NCBI GenBank assembly: GCA_003134995.1
Contig: PLDC01000015.1
Span: 356,379 to 420,378 of the forward strand
Length of the DNA stretch: 64,000 bases
Direction of reading: 5' to 3'
DNA from: Acidobacteriaceae bacterium
Lineage (GTDB): Bacteria; Acidobacteriota; Terriglobia; Terriglobales; Acidobacteriaceae
In this document: one piece after another, positions 26,857-35,370 of the stretch
Layout: every line of letters begins with the position of its first letter
Position numbering within the stretch: the first letter of the stretch is position 1
Notes under the pieces: generated by a model
Databases searched by the model: none
What the model saw: only the letters and a program-made list of their open reading frames with translations
Told to the model about the DNA's origin: nothing
Position numbers and translations under genes: made by a program

Positions 26857-29082
26857 ATGAAGTCGCTCTATGAAGATCTTCCGCCGGTCGAAATTGCCGG
26901 AAGGAAGTTAGTGGGCCGTGTACTCTTCGGCCTGCTGGTGCTGATTTCCGCCCTCGTCGGAGCGACTGCCGGGCTTCTGCTGGTCTATACCACCGACTTG
27001 CCGCAGGTTGAGGCGCTGGAGGCTTATCGTCCGAGTTCGATTACCGAGTTATATGACGATCACGATCGCGTGATCGGATCATTCGCCCTGCAGCGCCGCG
27101 TGGTCGCAGGCTACGACGATTTCGCCCCGGTGCTGCGCGATGCGCTGGTTTCGATTGAAGACAAAGACTTCTACCGTCACTCCGGCATCAACTTCTGGCG
27201 CATCGTGGGAGCGGCCTACCGCGACATGGAGTCGGGCGGCAAGGTTCAGGGCGCATCCACTCTCACCATGCAATTGGCGCGCAACCTCTTTCTTTCTCCC
27301 GACCGCTCGTTTCATCGCAAGGTCCAAGAGGCAATGCTAGCGATCCAGATCGAGCGCCGTTTCACCAAGCCGCAAATCTTCACGCTCTATGCCAATCAGA
27401 TTTTTCTCGGTCACGGAGTCTACGGGTTCGAGGCTGCCTCAGAGTTTTACTTCGGCAAGCCCGCCAAGAACCTCACCCTTGCAGAAGCCGCGCTGCTGGC
27501 CGGTCTGCCCAAGGGTCCAGGAATCTATTCGCCAATCAACCATCCCGACCGCGCCACCAAGCGCCGCAACCTGGTAATCAACGCGATGCTCGAAGATGGA
27601 AAAATTACCGCAGCGCAGGCCGCAGACGCGCGCTCCTCCGCGTTGGTTTTGCATCTTCAGCACGATCCCAATTCGCTCGCGCCCTACTTCGTCGAAGAAA
27701 TACGCCGCTATCTCGAAAACAAATATGGTGCCGACCAGGTTCATGAAGGCGGCTTGAAGGTCTACACCTCGCTCGATGTCGATTTACAAAATGCCGCGAA
27801 CCGTGCCGTGCTCGACGGTCTCGCGGCCTACGAACGGCGCCACGGATGGAAGGGAAATCTCGAGAACGTCGTAGCGCAAGGAATCGCAGTCGAAAAATAC
27901 CAGCATCCCGATTGGGATGACGAACCCGAAGTGAATGGATATATTCACGCGGTAGTGACGTCGTCCGGGGTAGGAATTGCGACGCTGAAATTCGGCCGGT
28001 ACTCGGCGGCACTGGGACAATCAGACGTAACTTGGACGCAGCGCAAAATCCCGGAACTGCTGCAGACGGGAGACATCTGCTACGTAAAGATTTTATCGTT
28101 AAGTCCTAACGGCGCAGCGCGCGTAAGCCTTGAACAAGACTCCGGCGCCCAGGGAGCGCTAGTAGCAATCGACAACGCAACGGGAGGCATCAAGGCCATG
28201 GTCGGCGGGCGCGACTTCAGCGAATCGAAATTTGACCGCGCCACACAGGCATTGCGCCAGGTTGGTTCATCGTTCAAGCCCTATGTTTACACGACAGTCA
28301 TTGATAAAGGCGGAAGCCCGGATGACACGATTCTCGACGAACCCGTAACCTTTGAAACCGGCTCCGGGCCTTATTCGCCGCATAACTATGACGAAAAATT
28401 CGAAGGCATCATTACCCTGCGGCGGGCGTTAGCGCAGTCGAGAAATATTCCCGCGCTAAAGCTAGCGGCCAAAGTTGGCATCAAGACCGTGATCGAGTAT
28501 GCCGAACGTTTCGGCATCACCGCCAAGCTGCCGCCATATTTGCCGGTGGCGCTGGGTGCAGCCGAAATTACGCTGATGGAACAAACCTCCGCCTACAGCG
28601 TGTTTCCCAACGACGGCGTGCGCGTTGCGCCTCATTACATCACGAAGGTCACAGATTACGAGGGGCGAGTACTGGAAGAAGATTATCCTGACGCGAAAGA
28701 TGTCATCAGCTCGCGCACCGCGCGCATCATGACGGGAATGCTGCACGAAGTTGTGCTGCACGGCACCGGAGCGGCAGCGGCAAAGTTGCCTTTCCCCGTA
28801 GCCGGAAAAACTGGCACCACCAACGATTTCACCGATGCCTGGTTCGTAGGATTTTCGCCGACGATGACCTGCGGCGTATGGATCGGCTACGACGAAAAAA
28901 AATCCTTGGGAGCGAAAGAAACTGGAGCGCACGCAGCCCTACCCATCTGGATGAACTTCATGAGCACAGCCATGGCAGGCAAAGATCCAGGCCAATTCCA
29001 GGAAACTCCGGAGGTATCACCAGCCGTCCCGCAAAAAGTAGATACCCCAGACACGTCGCCGGGCGAAGACGAGACGCACTAA
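26857..29082 (+). CDS. Class A penicillin-binding protein (PBP1A-type)
   Basis: This 741-residue bifunctional enzyme makes and cross-links peptidoglycan. It has a short cytoplasmic start, a membrane anchor (VLFGLLVLISALVGATAGLLLV) and the glycosyltransferase domain with catalytic Glu in ALVSIEDKDFYRHSG, plus QGASTLTMQLARN. An OB-like insert follows. The transpeptidase domain has SxxK (SSFK, in QVGSSFKPY), SRN and AGKTGTTND. All motifs are intact. ATG at 26857 is chosen because the hydrophobic anchor follows at the normal distance; the frame is open further up, over the promoter of the reverse-strand pair. Confidence 0.94.
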   Translation: MKSLYEDLPPVEIAGRKLVGRVLFGLLVLISALVGATAGLLLVYTTDLPQVEALEAYRPSSITELYDDHDRVIGSFALQRRVVAGYDDFAPVLRDALVSIEDKDFYRHSGINFWRIVGAAYRDMESGGKVQGASTLTMQLARNLFLSPDRSFHRKVQEAMLAIQIERRFTKPQIFTLYANQIFLGHGVYGFEAASEFYFGKPAKNLTLAEAALLAGLPKGPGIYSPINHPDRATKRRNLVINAMLEDGKITAAQAADARSSALVLHLQHDPNSLAPYFVEEIRRYLENKYGADQVHEGGLKVYTSLDVDLQNAANRAVLDGLAAYERRHGWKGNLENVVAQGIAVEKYQHPDWDDEPEVNGYIHAVVTSSGVGIATLKFGRYSAALGQSDVTWTQRKIPELLQTGDICYVKILSLSPNGAARVSLEQDSGAQGALVAIDNATGGIKAMVGGRDFSESKFDRATQALRQVGSSFKPYVYTTVIDKGGSPDDTILDEPVTFETGSGPYSPHNYDEKFEGIITLRRALAQSRNIPALKLAAKVGIKTVIEYAERFGITAKLPPYLPVALGAAEITLMEQTSAYSVFPNDGVRVAPHYITKVTDYEGRVLEEDYPDAKDVISSRTARIMTGMLHEVVLHGTGAAAAKLPFPVAGKTGTTNDFTDAWFVGFSPTMTCGVWIGYDEKKSLGAKETGAHAALPIWMNFMSTAMAGKDPGQFQETPEVSPAVPQKVDTPDTSPGEDETH

Positions 29083-29134
29083 CGGCGTTTCATCGGTTCA
29101 TGCAGTTCCAGAATTTTCATATGAGCGGTCGGCC

Positions 29135-29140
29135 TATAAT
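29135..29140 (+). promoter_or_regulatory. Candidate -10 box directly before PASTA gene
   Basis: TATAAT ends 12 bases before the ATG at 29153, so a transcript starting from it would have a leader of about 6 bases, which suggests near-leaderless translation. The -35 box is not clear. Confidence 0.4.
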
Positions 29141-29152
29141 CTGTAACGTCTT

Positions 29153-29914
29153 ATGAAACCTTTTTTCCGCTTCGCGATGATGGCGCTGGCTCTGGTAGTT
29201 GTGGCACTCGTGTCTGCAGTGACAGCCATGCGATTCGCCATTCACGGGCAGGAGGTTCAAGTTCCGGCAGTGATCGGAATGGCTCCCTATGAAGCGGAAC
29301 GCGCCGTCGCCGGCCTCGGCCTGCAGGTGCAAGTGGAGCGGCAGTATTACAGTGCGCAGGTTCCCGAGGGCCGAATCATGACGCAGTTGCCGCTGGCGGG
29401 AACGAAAGTGCGCCGCGGATGGCAAGTGCGGGTGGCGCAAAGTCTGGGACCGCAGCGCGTAGTTATTCCGGATGTAACGAAGCAAAGCGAGCGCGCCGCG
29501 GAATGGAATATTCAGCGCCGCGGCCTCGAAGTGGGATCAACCGCCGAAATGCAGTTACCCGGAACGCCCGCCGATCAAGTGCTGGCGCAAAGTCCGCCCG
29601 CGAACGCAAGCCAGGTAGAGGCGCCAAAAACAAGTTTGCTGGTAACGGTCGCGTCCGATGCTCCAGCGTACGTGATGCCAAGTTTTGTAGGCCAGCCCTT
29701 GGGCACTGCCAGCCACACGCTGCAGGACGCGGGCTTCAAACTTGGCAACGTGAGCATGGCACCCCCGGCTGCAAACGCGGCGTCCGGCGCGGTTCCCGGC
29801 GCGGCGGCAGCGTTGCCGCCTCAGCCATCGCCTGCCAGTGTGATCGTAGTGCAGACGCCGCCAGCAGGACAGAAAGTTCTGGCCGGCGCTGTCGTGAATT
29901 TCGAAGTGCGCTAG
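29153..29914 (+). CDS. Membrane-anchored protein with three PASTA domains
   Basis: The 253-residue protein has a signal anchor (MMALALVVVALVSAVTAM) and PASTA repeats: VQVPAVIGMAPYEAERAV, VVIPDVTKQSERAAEWNI and YVMPSFVGQPLGTASHTL, each followed by the GxxV, QSPPA/QTPPAG pattern. PASTA domains bind muropeptides or the lipid II stem and usually sit on kinases or PBPs; here they are alone, just after a class A PBP, so a helper role in wall synthesis is inferred. It overlaps the convergent rsmB by four bases. Confidence 0.9.
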   Translation: MKPFFRFAMMALALVVVALVSAVTAMRFAIHGQEVQVPAVIGMAPYEAERAVAGLGLQVQVERQYYSAQVPEGRIMTQLPLAGTKVRRGWQVRVAQSLGPQRVVIPDVTKQSERAAEWNIQRRGLEVGSTAEMQLPGTPADQVLAQSPPANASQVEAPKTSLLVTVASDAPAYVMPSFVGQPLGTASHTLQDAGFKLGNVSMAPPAANAASGAVPGAAAALPPQPSPASVIVVQTPPAGQKVLAGAVVNFEVR

Positions 29915-31302
29915 ATTTTTTCGAGGATCGCGGCGAAGAAGCCGTCACACGGATGAACGCCCGGTAAAGTGCGTAGATATGGTCCGCGAGTAATTGAAGA
30001 AATGTCCGTCCAGATTAATTCGCCGTTTTGTTTTAGCCGCTCGAGTTCGGTGCTGCAATCGATTACGCGTAGCGATGAGTCTTGTTTAAGCGCGCTCTCG
30101 ATTACATCTTCGTTCTCTTCTTTCTCCAGAGAGCAAGTCGAGTAGATCAGACGGCCCCCAGCAGCGAGTTGAGCAACGGCTGATTGAAGAATCGCGAGCT
30201 GACGCTCTTGCAGATCATCGAGATCGTCAGGCTTGAGCCGCCATTTTATTTCGGGGTTGCGAGAAAGAGTGCCAGTGCCAGAACAAGGCACATCCGCGAG
30301 AACCCGCTCGAACTTTGAGGTGAAGGGAAGACTCCGCGCATCTGCGGCGATCACCGAGATATTCGAAGCTGCAGCTTCGGCGAGTGGAGGATGAGCGCGC
30401 AGTAATCTTTGCAGCAGGCTAGCGCGATGAGAATGAAGCTCAACCGCGGAGATTTTCGCGGCGCGATTACGATCGGCGATCGCCTGAGTCTTTCCTCCAG
30501 GCGCAGCGCAGCAGTCAAGAATATTCGATCCCTCCCCGACGAGAGCTGCAACGAGCTGTGAGGCTTCATCCTGAATCACACAAAGGCCTGCTCGAAATGC
30601 GGCGGTTTTGGTGACATCTCCATGCAGCACTCGCCGTGCGGAAACAAGCATTGCGCCAGCAGCGAGTTCGATTCCTTCCGCGCGGATTTGCTCTTCTGCT
30701 TCTGGACGGCGAAGGCGGATTGCAGTCACGGGGACCGATTGATTGTGCTGGCAAATGCGAAAAGCTGAATCGATGCCATATGCTTTGACCCACCGCTCGA
30801 CAAGCCAAAGCGGGTGAGCGCTGCTGGCGGCTAAAGTTTCAGCTGACGTATCGCTGATCGCGTGCGGAGAAGAGTTCTCGACTGGTGAAACGCCAGCGAT
30901 CTTGCGCAAAACCGCATTGACGAAAGAAGCGGCGGATCGCTTCCGAGCGCGCTTCACCAGTTCAACGCTCTCATGAATCGCAGCGCGAGCAGGGACGCGA
31001 GTGAGCCAGCCGAGCTGGTAAACCGCGAGTCGAAGCGCGGTGAGAATCTCAGGATCGAGTTTAGAAAGCGGTTGCGCAGAGGCTGCGGCGATATGTGAAT
31101 CGAGCAACGATCGCCAGCGTAAAACTCCCATCACCAATTCTGTCGTCAGGGAATGATCGACAGTAGAGAGGCGATCGTACCCATGTGAATGGAGAAGTTC
31201 GGAAGCGTAAGAAGATTCGCGCTCGACGCGAAGCAGAATGTCGAACGCAGCGGCGCGCGATGGGGAAATTGCTCGCTGCGAATTTTGGGATTTGGACTTC
31301 AC
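29911..31302 (-). CDS. rsmB: 16S rRNA (cytosine-967-C5)-methyltransferase
   Basis: RsmB (Sun/Fmu) methylates C967 of 16S rRNA. The 463-residue protein has an N-terminal NusB-like helical domain (SRAAAFDILLRVERESSYASELL) and a SAM-binding methyltransferase domain. The latter has LDCCAAPGGKTQAIAD, the catalytic region ADVPCSGTGTLSRNPEIKWRL and the second catalytic Cys in YSTCSLEKEENE. It lies upstream-to-downstream as def, fmt, rsmB on the reverse strand, a common bacterial order; the gap to fmt is 51 bases. Confidence 0.95.
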   Translation of the reverse strand: MKSKSQNSQRAISPSRAAAFDILLRVERESSYASELLHSHGYDRLSTVDHSLTTELVMGVLRWRSLLDSHIAAASAQPLSKLDPEILTALRLAVYQLGWLTRVPARAAIHESVELVKRARKRSAASFVNAVLRKIAGVSPVENSSPHAISDTSAETLAASSAHPLWLVERWVKAYGIDSAFRICQHNQSVPVTAIRLRRPEAEEQIRAEGIELAAGAMLVSARRVLHGDVTKTAAFRAGLCVIQDEASQLVAALVGEGSNILDCCAAPGGKTQAIADRNRAAKISAVELHSHRASLLQRLLRAHPPLAEAAASNISVIAADARSLPFTSKFERVLADVPCSGTGTLSRNPEIKWRLKPDDLDDLQERQLAILQSAVAQLAAGGRLIYSTCSLEKEENEDVIESALKQDSSLRVIDCSTELERLKQNGELIWTDISSITRGPYLRTLPGVHPCDGFFAAILEKI

Positions 31303-31353
31303 TCTCGCCAGTATGACGGAAGCAGCCGTCGAGGAGAAAACAATCGTGCGGCG

Positions 31354-32295
31354 TTACGCGCCGAGCGTCTCGCCGGGCTGGAGACGATAGCCGCGAATAA
31401 AGTCAGCAGTGGACGTTCGTTTCTTGCCTTCCAATTGCACTTCGAGAAATTCGATAGCGGTGCTTTCGCCGCAGCCGACAAAAAGATGATCGCCTTCTGG
31501 TGTCAGCTCGGACGTTGGCCAGTTGCGATCGAGGGAACTCGCCTTCCAGATTTGCAAATTCTTTCCTCGAAATTTCGTATACGCTCCGGGCCAAGGCTGA
31601 AAGCCACGCAGTCGATTCAGGATTTCCCTGGCTGGGCGCGAGAAATCGATGAGCCCGTCTTCTTTTTTTAGAATCGGCGCGAGCGTGGCCTCGGCGTGAT
31701 TTTGAGGACGCGGATGAACGCTACCAGCCTGCAATCCGCGCAGGGTTTCGACAATGAGGTCCGCTCCCACTGTCGCCAGCTTCGGCGCAAGAGTCTCGGC
31801 TGTGTCGTCGGGCGCGATTGGGATTTCGTGCTGAAGAAGAATGTCACCCGTGTCGAGTCCGGCGTCGATCTTCATCGTGGTCACGCCAGTGATGGTTTCA
31901 CCTTGCGCGATCGCCCACTGAATGGGAGCAGCGCCGCGATACTTCGGCAGCAGCGACGCGTGCAGATTGATGTTTCCGAGAGGAGGGAGATCGAGCATCC
32001 ACTGCGGAATGATGCGGCCGTAACCGACCACGATGATTGCGTCGGGTTTGAGCGCGGTCAGCTCGGCGCGAAAGGCATCGTTTTTCTTGATGCTTTCGGG
32101 CTGAGTAATCGGCAGCGCTAATTGCAACGCTCGCTGCTTAACGGGTGAAGAAACGAGTTCGAGTCCGCGCCCTTTGGGGCGATCCGGCTGCGTGACCACG
32201 AGTTGGACGTGAAATCCCGCCCCGACGAGTTTGTCGAGCACTGGTACGGCAAAGCGAGGCGTGCCGCAGAAAACGAGATTGAGGGATGAGGACAT
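31354..32295 (-). CDS. fmt: Methionyl-tRNA formyltransferase
   Basis: Fmt formylates Met-tRNA(fMet) to start translation. The 313-residue protein shows the formyltransferase core: LVFCGTPRFAVPVLDKL, IIVVGYGRIIPQWML, NINLHASLLPKYRGAAPIQWAI with catalytic Asn-His, and the C-terminal OB-like domain RGFQPWPGAYTKFRGKNLQIW. ATG at 32295 is chosen; the frame is open to 32358, but the added codons are repeat DNA. The start codon lies at the edge of an inverted repeat (32294-32379). Confidence 0.95.
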   Translation of the reverse strand: MSSSLNLVFCGTPRFAVPVLDKLVGAGFHVQLVVTQPDRPKGRGLELVSSPVKQRALQLALPITQPESIKKNDAFRAELTALKPDAIIVVGYGRIIPQWMLDLPPLGNINLHASLLPKYRGAAPIQWAIAQGETITGVTTMKIDAGLDTGDILLQHEIPIAPDDTAETLAPKLATVGADLIVETLRGLQAGSVHPRPQNHAEATLAPILKKEDGLIDFSRPAREILNRLRGFQPWPGAYTKFRGKNLQIWKASSLDRNWPTSELTPEGDHLFVGCGESTAIEFLEVQLEGKKRTSTADFIRGYRLQPGETLGA

Positions 32296-32379
32296 TGGGC
32301 GATTAAGCGATCTGGTGATTGGCGATTGAAAATTGGGCAGCAGTAAAGGTGCAATCACCCAATCGCAAAATCGCCCAAT
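32294..32379. repeat. Inverted repeat over the fmt start (GATTGGGCGATT words)
   Basis: ATTGGGCGATT (32294-32304) and its exact complement AATCGCCCAAT (32369-32379) frame more copies of the same words (GGTGATTGGCGATTG facing CAATCACCCAATCGC). In RNA the fmt leader could fold into a long hairpin covering the start codon. Confidence 0.65.
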
Positions 32380-32391
32380 CGCTCAATTCTT

Positions 32392-32901
32392 CTACCATTC
32401 TCCGGCTTTGACGAGCTTGCGGATTTTTCGCTTGATGAGGTCGCGTTTTAGGGCGCTGATGTGGCTGATATAGAGCTTGCCGTTGAGGTGGTCGGTTTCG
32501 TGTTGAAAGGCGCGGGCCAGCAGGTCTTCGCCGGTTGTTTCGAAAAACTGTCCGTTCAAATCCTGGGCGCGGATGGTGACGATTTTGGCGCGACTTACAT
32601 TTTCGCGGAAGTCGGGGATGCTGAGACAGCCTTCGCTCTGCGAGTGGCGTCCTTCTTTGTGAATGATCTCGGGATTGACGAGCACAATTTGCGCGTCGGG
32701 ATCCTCTTTGAAAGTAACGTCGACGACGGCGATGCGGAGCGGAACGCCGATCTGCGGCGCTGCCAGTCCGACGCCGCGAGCGGCGTACATCGACTCGAAC
32801 ATATCTTCGACGAGCATCTTTAATTCTCCGTCGAAGACCGCGACTTTCGCGGCTGGCTTCTCGAGGACAGGGTTTCCGAACTTTACGATGGGATAGATCA
32901 T
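32392..32901 (-). CDS. def: Peptide deformylase
   Basis: Def removes the formyl group from new proteins. The 169-residue metalloenzyme has all three motifs: GVGLAAPQIG, EGCLSIP (metal-ligand Cys) and QHETDHLNG (HExxH). The start is MIYPIVKFGNPVLEKPA. It precedes fmt with a 96-base repeat-rich gap, and def-fmt-rsmB probably form an operon. Confidence 0.96.
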   Translation of the reverse strand: MIYPIVKFGNPVLEKPAAKVAVFDGELKMLVEDMFESMYAARGVGLAAPQIGVPLRIAVVDVTFKEDPDAQIVLVNPEIIHKEGRHSQSEGCLSIPDFRENVSRAKIVTIRAQDLNGQFFETTGEDLLARAFQHETDHLNGKLYISHISALKRDLIKRKIRKLVKAGEW

Positions 32902-32923
32902 TTTTCAGTCGCTATCTTCATTC

Positions 32924-33002
32924 GCAATCAATCAGTGGCAATCAGTTCATGCGCAATCATTCACTCGTAAACAATTCTTTGCAATCAGTTTATTCGCAAT
33001 CA
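32924..33002. repeat. GCAATCA direct repeats with 14-15 base period
   Basis: GCAATCA occurs at 32924, 32938, 32953, 32981 and 32996; steps are 14, 15, 28 and 15, so one unit in the middle has decayed. The array fills the space between the aroC stop and the def start and therefore sits in the def promoter region. Confidence 0.7.
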
Positions 33003-34172
33003 ATAGTTTTTCAGTTGCAGGCAGTAGCCCTGGAAATTGCGCAAGGTTTCTCCCATGGAGTCGCCGCCGAATTTTTCGAGGGCGCAGCGGGCCAGAGTAA
33101 GCGCGACCATGGCCTCGGCTCCAACGCCAGCGGCCGGGACTACACAGACATCGGAACGTTCATACGCCGCGCTAACGGGCTGGCGCGTGGAGAAATCGAT
33201 CGACTTCAGCGGGCGGCGCAAGGTGGAGATCGGCTTCAAGTAACCGCGCACGCGAACTTCCTCACCATTGGAAACGCCGCCTTCGATTCCTCCCGCGTTG
33301 TTGCGCGTGCGAGTGAATCCGCTAAAGTGCTCCGGCTTGGTGTAGCCGATTTCGTCATGCACTGCAGAGCCTGCTGAAGCGGCTGCGGTGATTCCCGCGC
33401 CGATCTCGACTGCCTTCACCGCTTGCAACGACATTACGGCGGCGGCTAACAGCGCATCGAGGCGCTCATCCCATTGCGCGTAAGTGCCCAGTCCAGGCGG
33501 AACGCCGTGGGCAACCACCTCGAAGACTCCGCCGAGCGAGTCACCATTTTTGAGAACTTTATCGACTTCCTCTTTCATGTGCTGTTCAGTTTCTTTGTCC
33601 GCACAATTTAGCAGGATTTCTTCCTTAGCATGAAGAGCGTGAATCTGCTCCCACGAAACTTCGCGTTGCATGGCCACATTGCCAACGGCGACTACGTGAC
33701 TGAGAACGCCGACGCCGAGCTCTTGCAGAAAAGCCTTGGCGAGGGCGCCGATGGCAACGCGCGCTGCCGATTCGCGAGCGGAGGCGCGCTCGAGCACATA
33801 GCGAGCCTCAGGGAAATTGTATTTCAATGCGCCGGCCAAGTCGGCGTGACCGGGCCGCGGAGAAGCTACACGTTTGTGGCGGGCGAGGTCGCCTTCGCCG
33901 ACAGGAAGCGACTCCTGCCAGTTTTTCCAATCCCGATTTTCAATCTGGATGGAAATGGGCGAGCCAATGGTCATGCCGTGGCGCACGCCGGAGAGAATGT
34001 GCGCGGCGTCGCGCTCAATTTTCATGCGGCCGCCGCGGCCGTAGCCCTGCTGCCGGCGCCAGAGTTCACGGTCGAGAAAAGCCTGATCTACTCGCAGCCC
34101 GGCGGGCAAGCCGGAGAGGAAAGCGACCAGAGCTTCGCCGTGAGATTCGCCGGCGGTGAAGTAACGCAGCAT
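33000..34172 (-). CDS. aroC: Chorismate synthase
   Basis: AroC makes chorismate from EPSP with reduced FMN, the last common step of aromatic amino acid synthesis. The 390-residue protein has the signature GESHGEALVAFLSGLPAGL, the GYGRGGRMKIE block, SGVRHGMTIGSPI, RASARESAARVAIGA and the end part YERSDVCVVPAAGVGAEAMVALTLA. Length and motifs are normal for the long form. The gene is upstream of def on the same strand, 98 bases away. Confidence 0.96.
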   Translation of the reverse strand: MLRYFTAGESHGEALVAFLSGLPAGLRVDQAFLDRELWRRQQGYGRGGRMKIERDAAHILSGVRHGMTIGSPISIQIENRDWKNWQESLPVGEGDLARHKRVASPRPGHADLAGALKYNFPEARYVLERASARESAARVAIGALAKAFLQELGVGVLSHVVAVGNVAMQREVSWEQIHALHAKEEILLNCADKETEQHMKEEVDKVLKNGDSLGGVFEVVAHGVPPGLGTYAQWDERLDALLAAAVMSLQAVKAVEIGAGITAAASAGSAVHDEIGYTKPEHFSGFTRTRNNAGGIEGGVSNGEEVRVRGYLKPISTLRRPLKSIDFSTRQPVSAAYERSDVCVVPAAGVGAEAMVALTLARCALEKFGGDSMGETLRNFQGYCLQLKNY

Positions 34173-34405
34173 AGGTGCTCGATTTTACCTGATGCAGCGC
34201 CCTTGCGGAGTTTGGACTCGAGAAAGAAAATTGAAGCTGTGGCGAACCGCTGGAAAAATCCCCCTTGCGAGATTTTCGCGTGCTCAGGAGGGAAAATGAT
34301 TGCTACAATAACTGAGGCTTCATATTCTTTGGTAGTTTTTGCGGTCCGCCCATTCGTTGGCGCCGTTTCGCTGAATCTCTGGCCAAATTCTTGAGGAGGA
34401 ACTGT

Positions 34406-35218
34406 GTGCCCCCACGCACAGAACTTAAGGGAGTAGTTTTCTCGGGCACGAAGATTCGCTGTCTGCTGGCGCACGACCATGTTCTGTTGCGGCAGGGCCT
34501 GCGCCGTTTGTTGCAGGACGAGCCCGACATGGAAGTGGTCAGCGAAGCCAGCAATGCGGCGGAATGCCTGCGCAAAGTTTCAGAGTTCCAGCCGGATGTG
34601 TTATTGGCCGATGCCGAAACGTTCGAACTGCCTGCGCGCGAGGCAGAGCTGCTCGTGGCGCGGGAATCTCCTGAGACCAGAATAGTTTTCCTGACCACGC
34701 AGGAACAGGGTGTCGCTCTGGTTGGCGGCTTGCACGCTGCTTCGGGAAGCTGTGCGGTGCTGGGAACTTCGGCACAAGAACTGGTGACGATGGTTCGCAA
34801 TTCTTACGCGGGCGCAGTGATGGGCGAGATTTCTGCGAGTCATTTTGTTGAGAAGCACGTTGCTACAAATCATATCGACGCAGAACATTTTCCGAGCAAC
34901 GGCCCTGCATCTCTGCATCAGACAGCGCCTCCACGGCGCGACTTGCAGCGCTCATACGACGCGCCGTTTCAACAGGAACGTCGTCTTGCTGAACGTGGTG
35001 TTACTGAACGTTCTCTGACCGCGAGGGAATGGGAAGTTCTGAAATTGCTGGCTGAGGGACAGACCGTGCGCGGGGCGGCTAGTCTTCTGGGCGTAAGCAA
35101 TAAAACGGTGGACGCGCATAAATTCAATCTGATGCGGAAACTTGGAATTCACAATAAGGCCCAGTTGGTGATGTGGGCGATTCAGCGAAAAGTTGTAAAG
35201 GTTCCGGCGAACTTCTAG
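34406..35218 (+). CDS. NarL/LuxR-type response regulator with atypical receiver
   Basis: The 270-residue protein has a receiver-like N-terminus (IRCLLAHDHVLLRQGLRRLL, VLLADAETFELP with a possible phospho-acceptor Asp) and a LuxR helix-turn-helix at the end (LTAREWEVLKLLAEGQTVRG, GVSNKTVDAHKFNLMRKLGI). The receiver lacks the conserved Lys: the usual GYLLKDA is replaced by GSCAVLGTSA. So activity without phosphorylation is possible. Between the domains is an Arg/Gln-rich linker. GTG at 34406 follows GAGGAGGA by five bases. No partner kinase is adjacent. Confidence 0.85.
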   Translation: MPPRTELKGVVFSGTKIRCLLAHDHVLLRQGLRRLLQDEPDMEVVSEASNAAECLRKVSEFQPDVLLADAETFELPAREAELLVARESPETRIVFLTTQEQGVALVGGLHAASGSCAVLGTSAQELVTMVRNSYAGAVMGEISASHFVEKHVATNHIDAEHFPSNGPASLHQTAPPRRDLQRSYDAPFQQERRLAERGVTERSLTAREWEVLKLLAEGQTVRGAASLLGVSNKTVDAHKFNLMRKLGIHNKAQLVMWAIQRKVVKVPANF

Positions 35219-35303
35219 CCTGCGTTTCGAGTGTCAGCCCGGTGCTACAGGTAGCGGTTCCCGATGCTTGCCTTCGCAACGAGTGTTTCCCCTGCCCGCA
35301 AAC

Positions 35304-35335
35304 ACCAGGGTCCCTCGCTTCGCTCGGGATGACAA
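35304..35335. repeat. Dispersed repeat, CTCGGGATGACAA family
   Basis: These 32 bases match 53893-53924 with four differences (an ACCAGG start and a CTCGGGATGACAA end), and 56866-56877 carries a partial copy. It lies between two genes with convergent 3' ends. Confidence 0.75.
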
Positions 35336-35370
35336 CGTTGGTGCGGGATGACGGCCTGAGTTGGAATTGA

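Noticed and set aside
32924..33002. CRISPR array
   Set aside because: The repeated unit is only seven bases with 14-15 base steps, far shorter than CRISPR repeats, and no cas genes are present.
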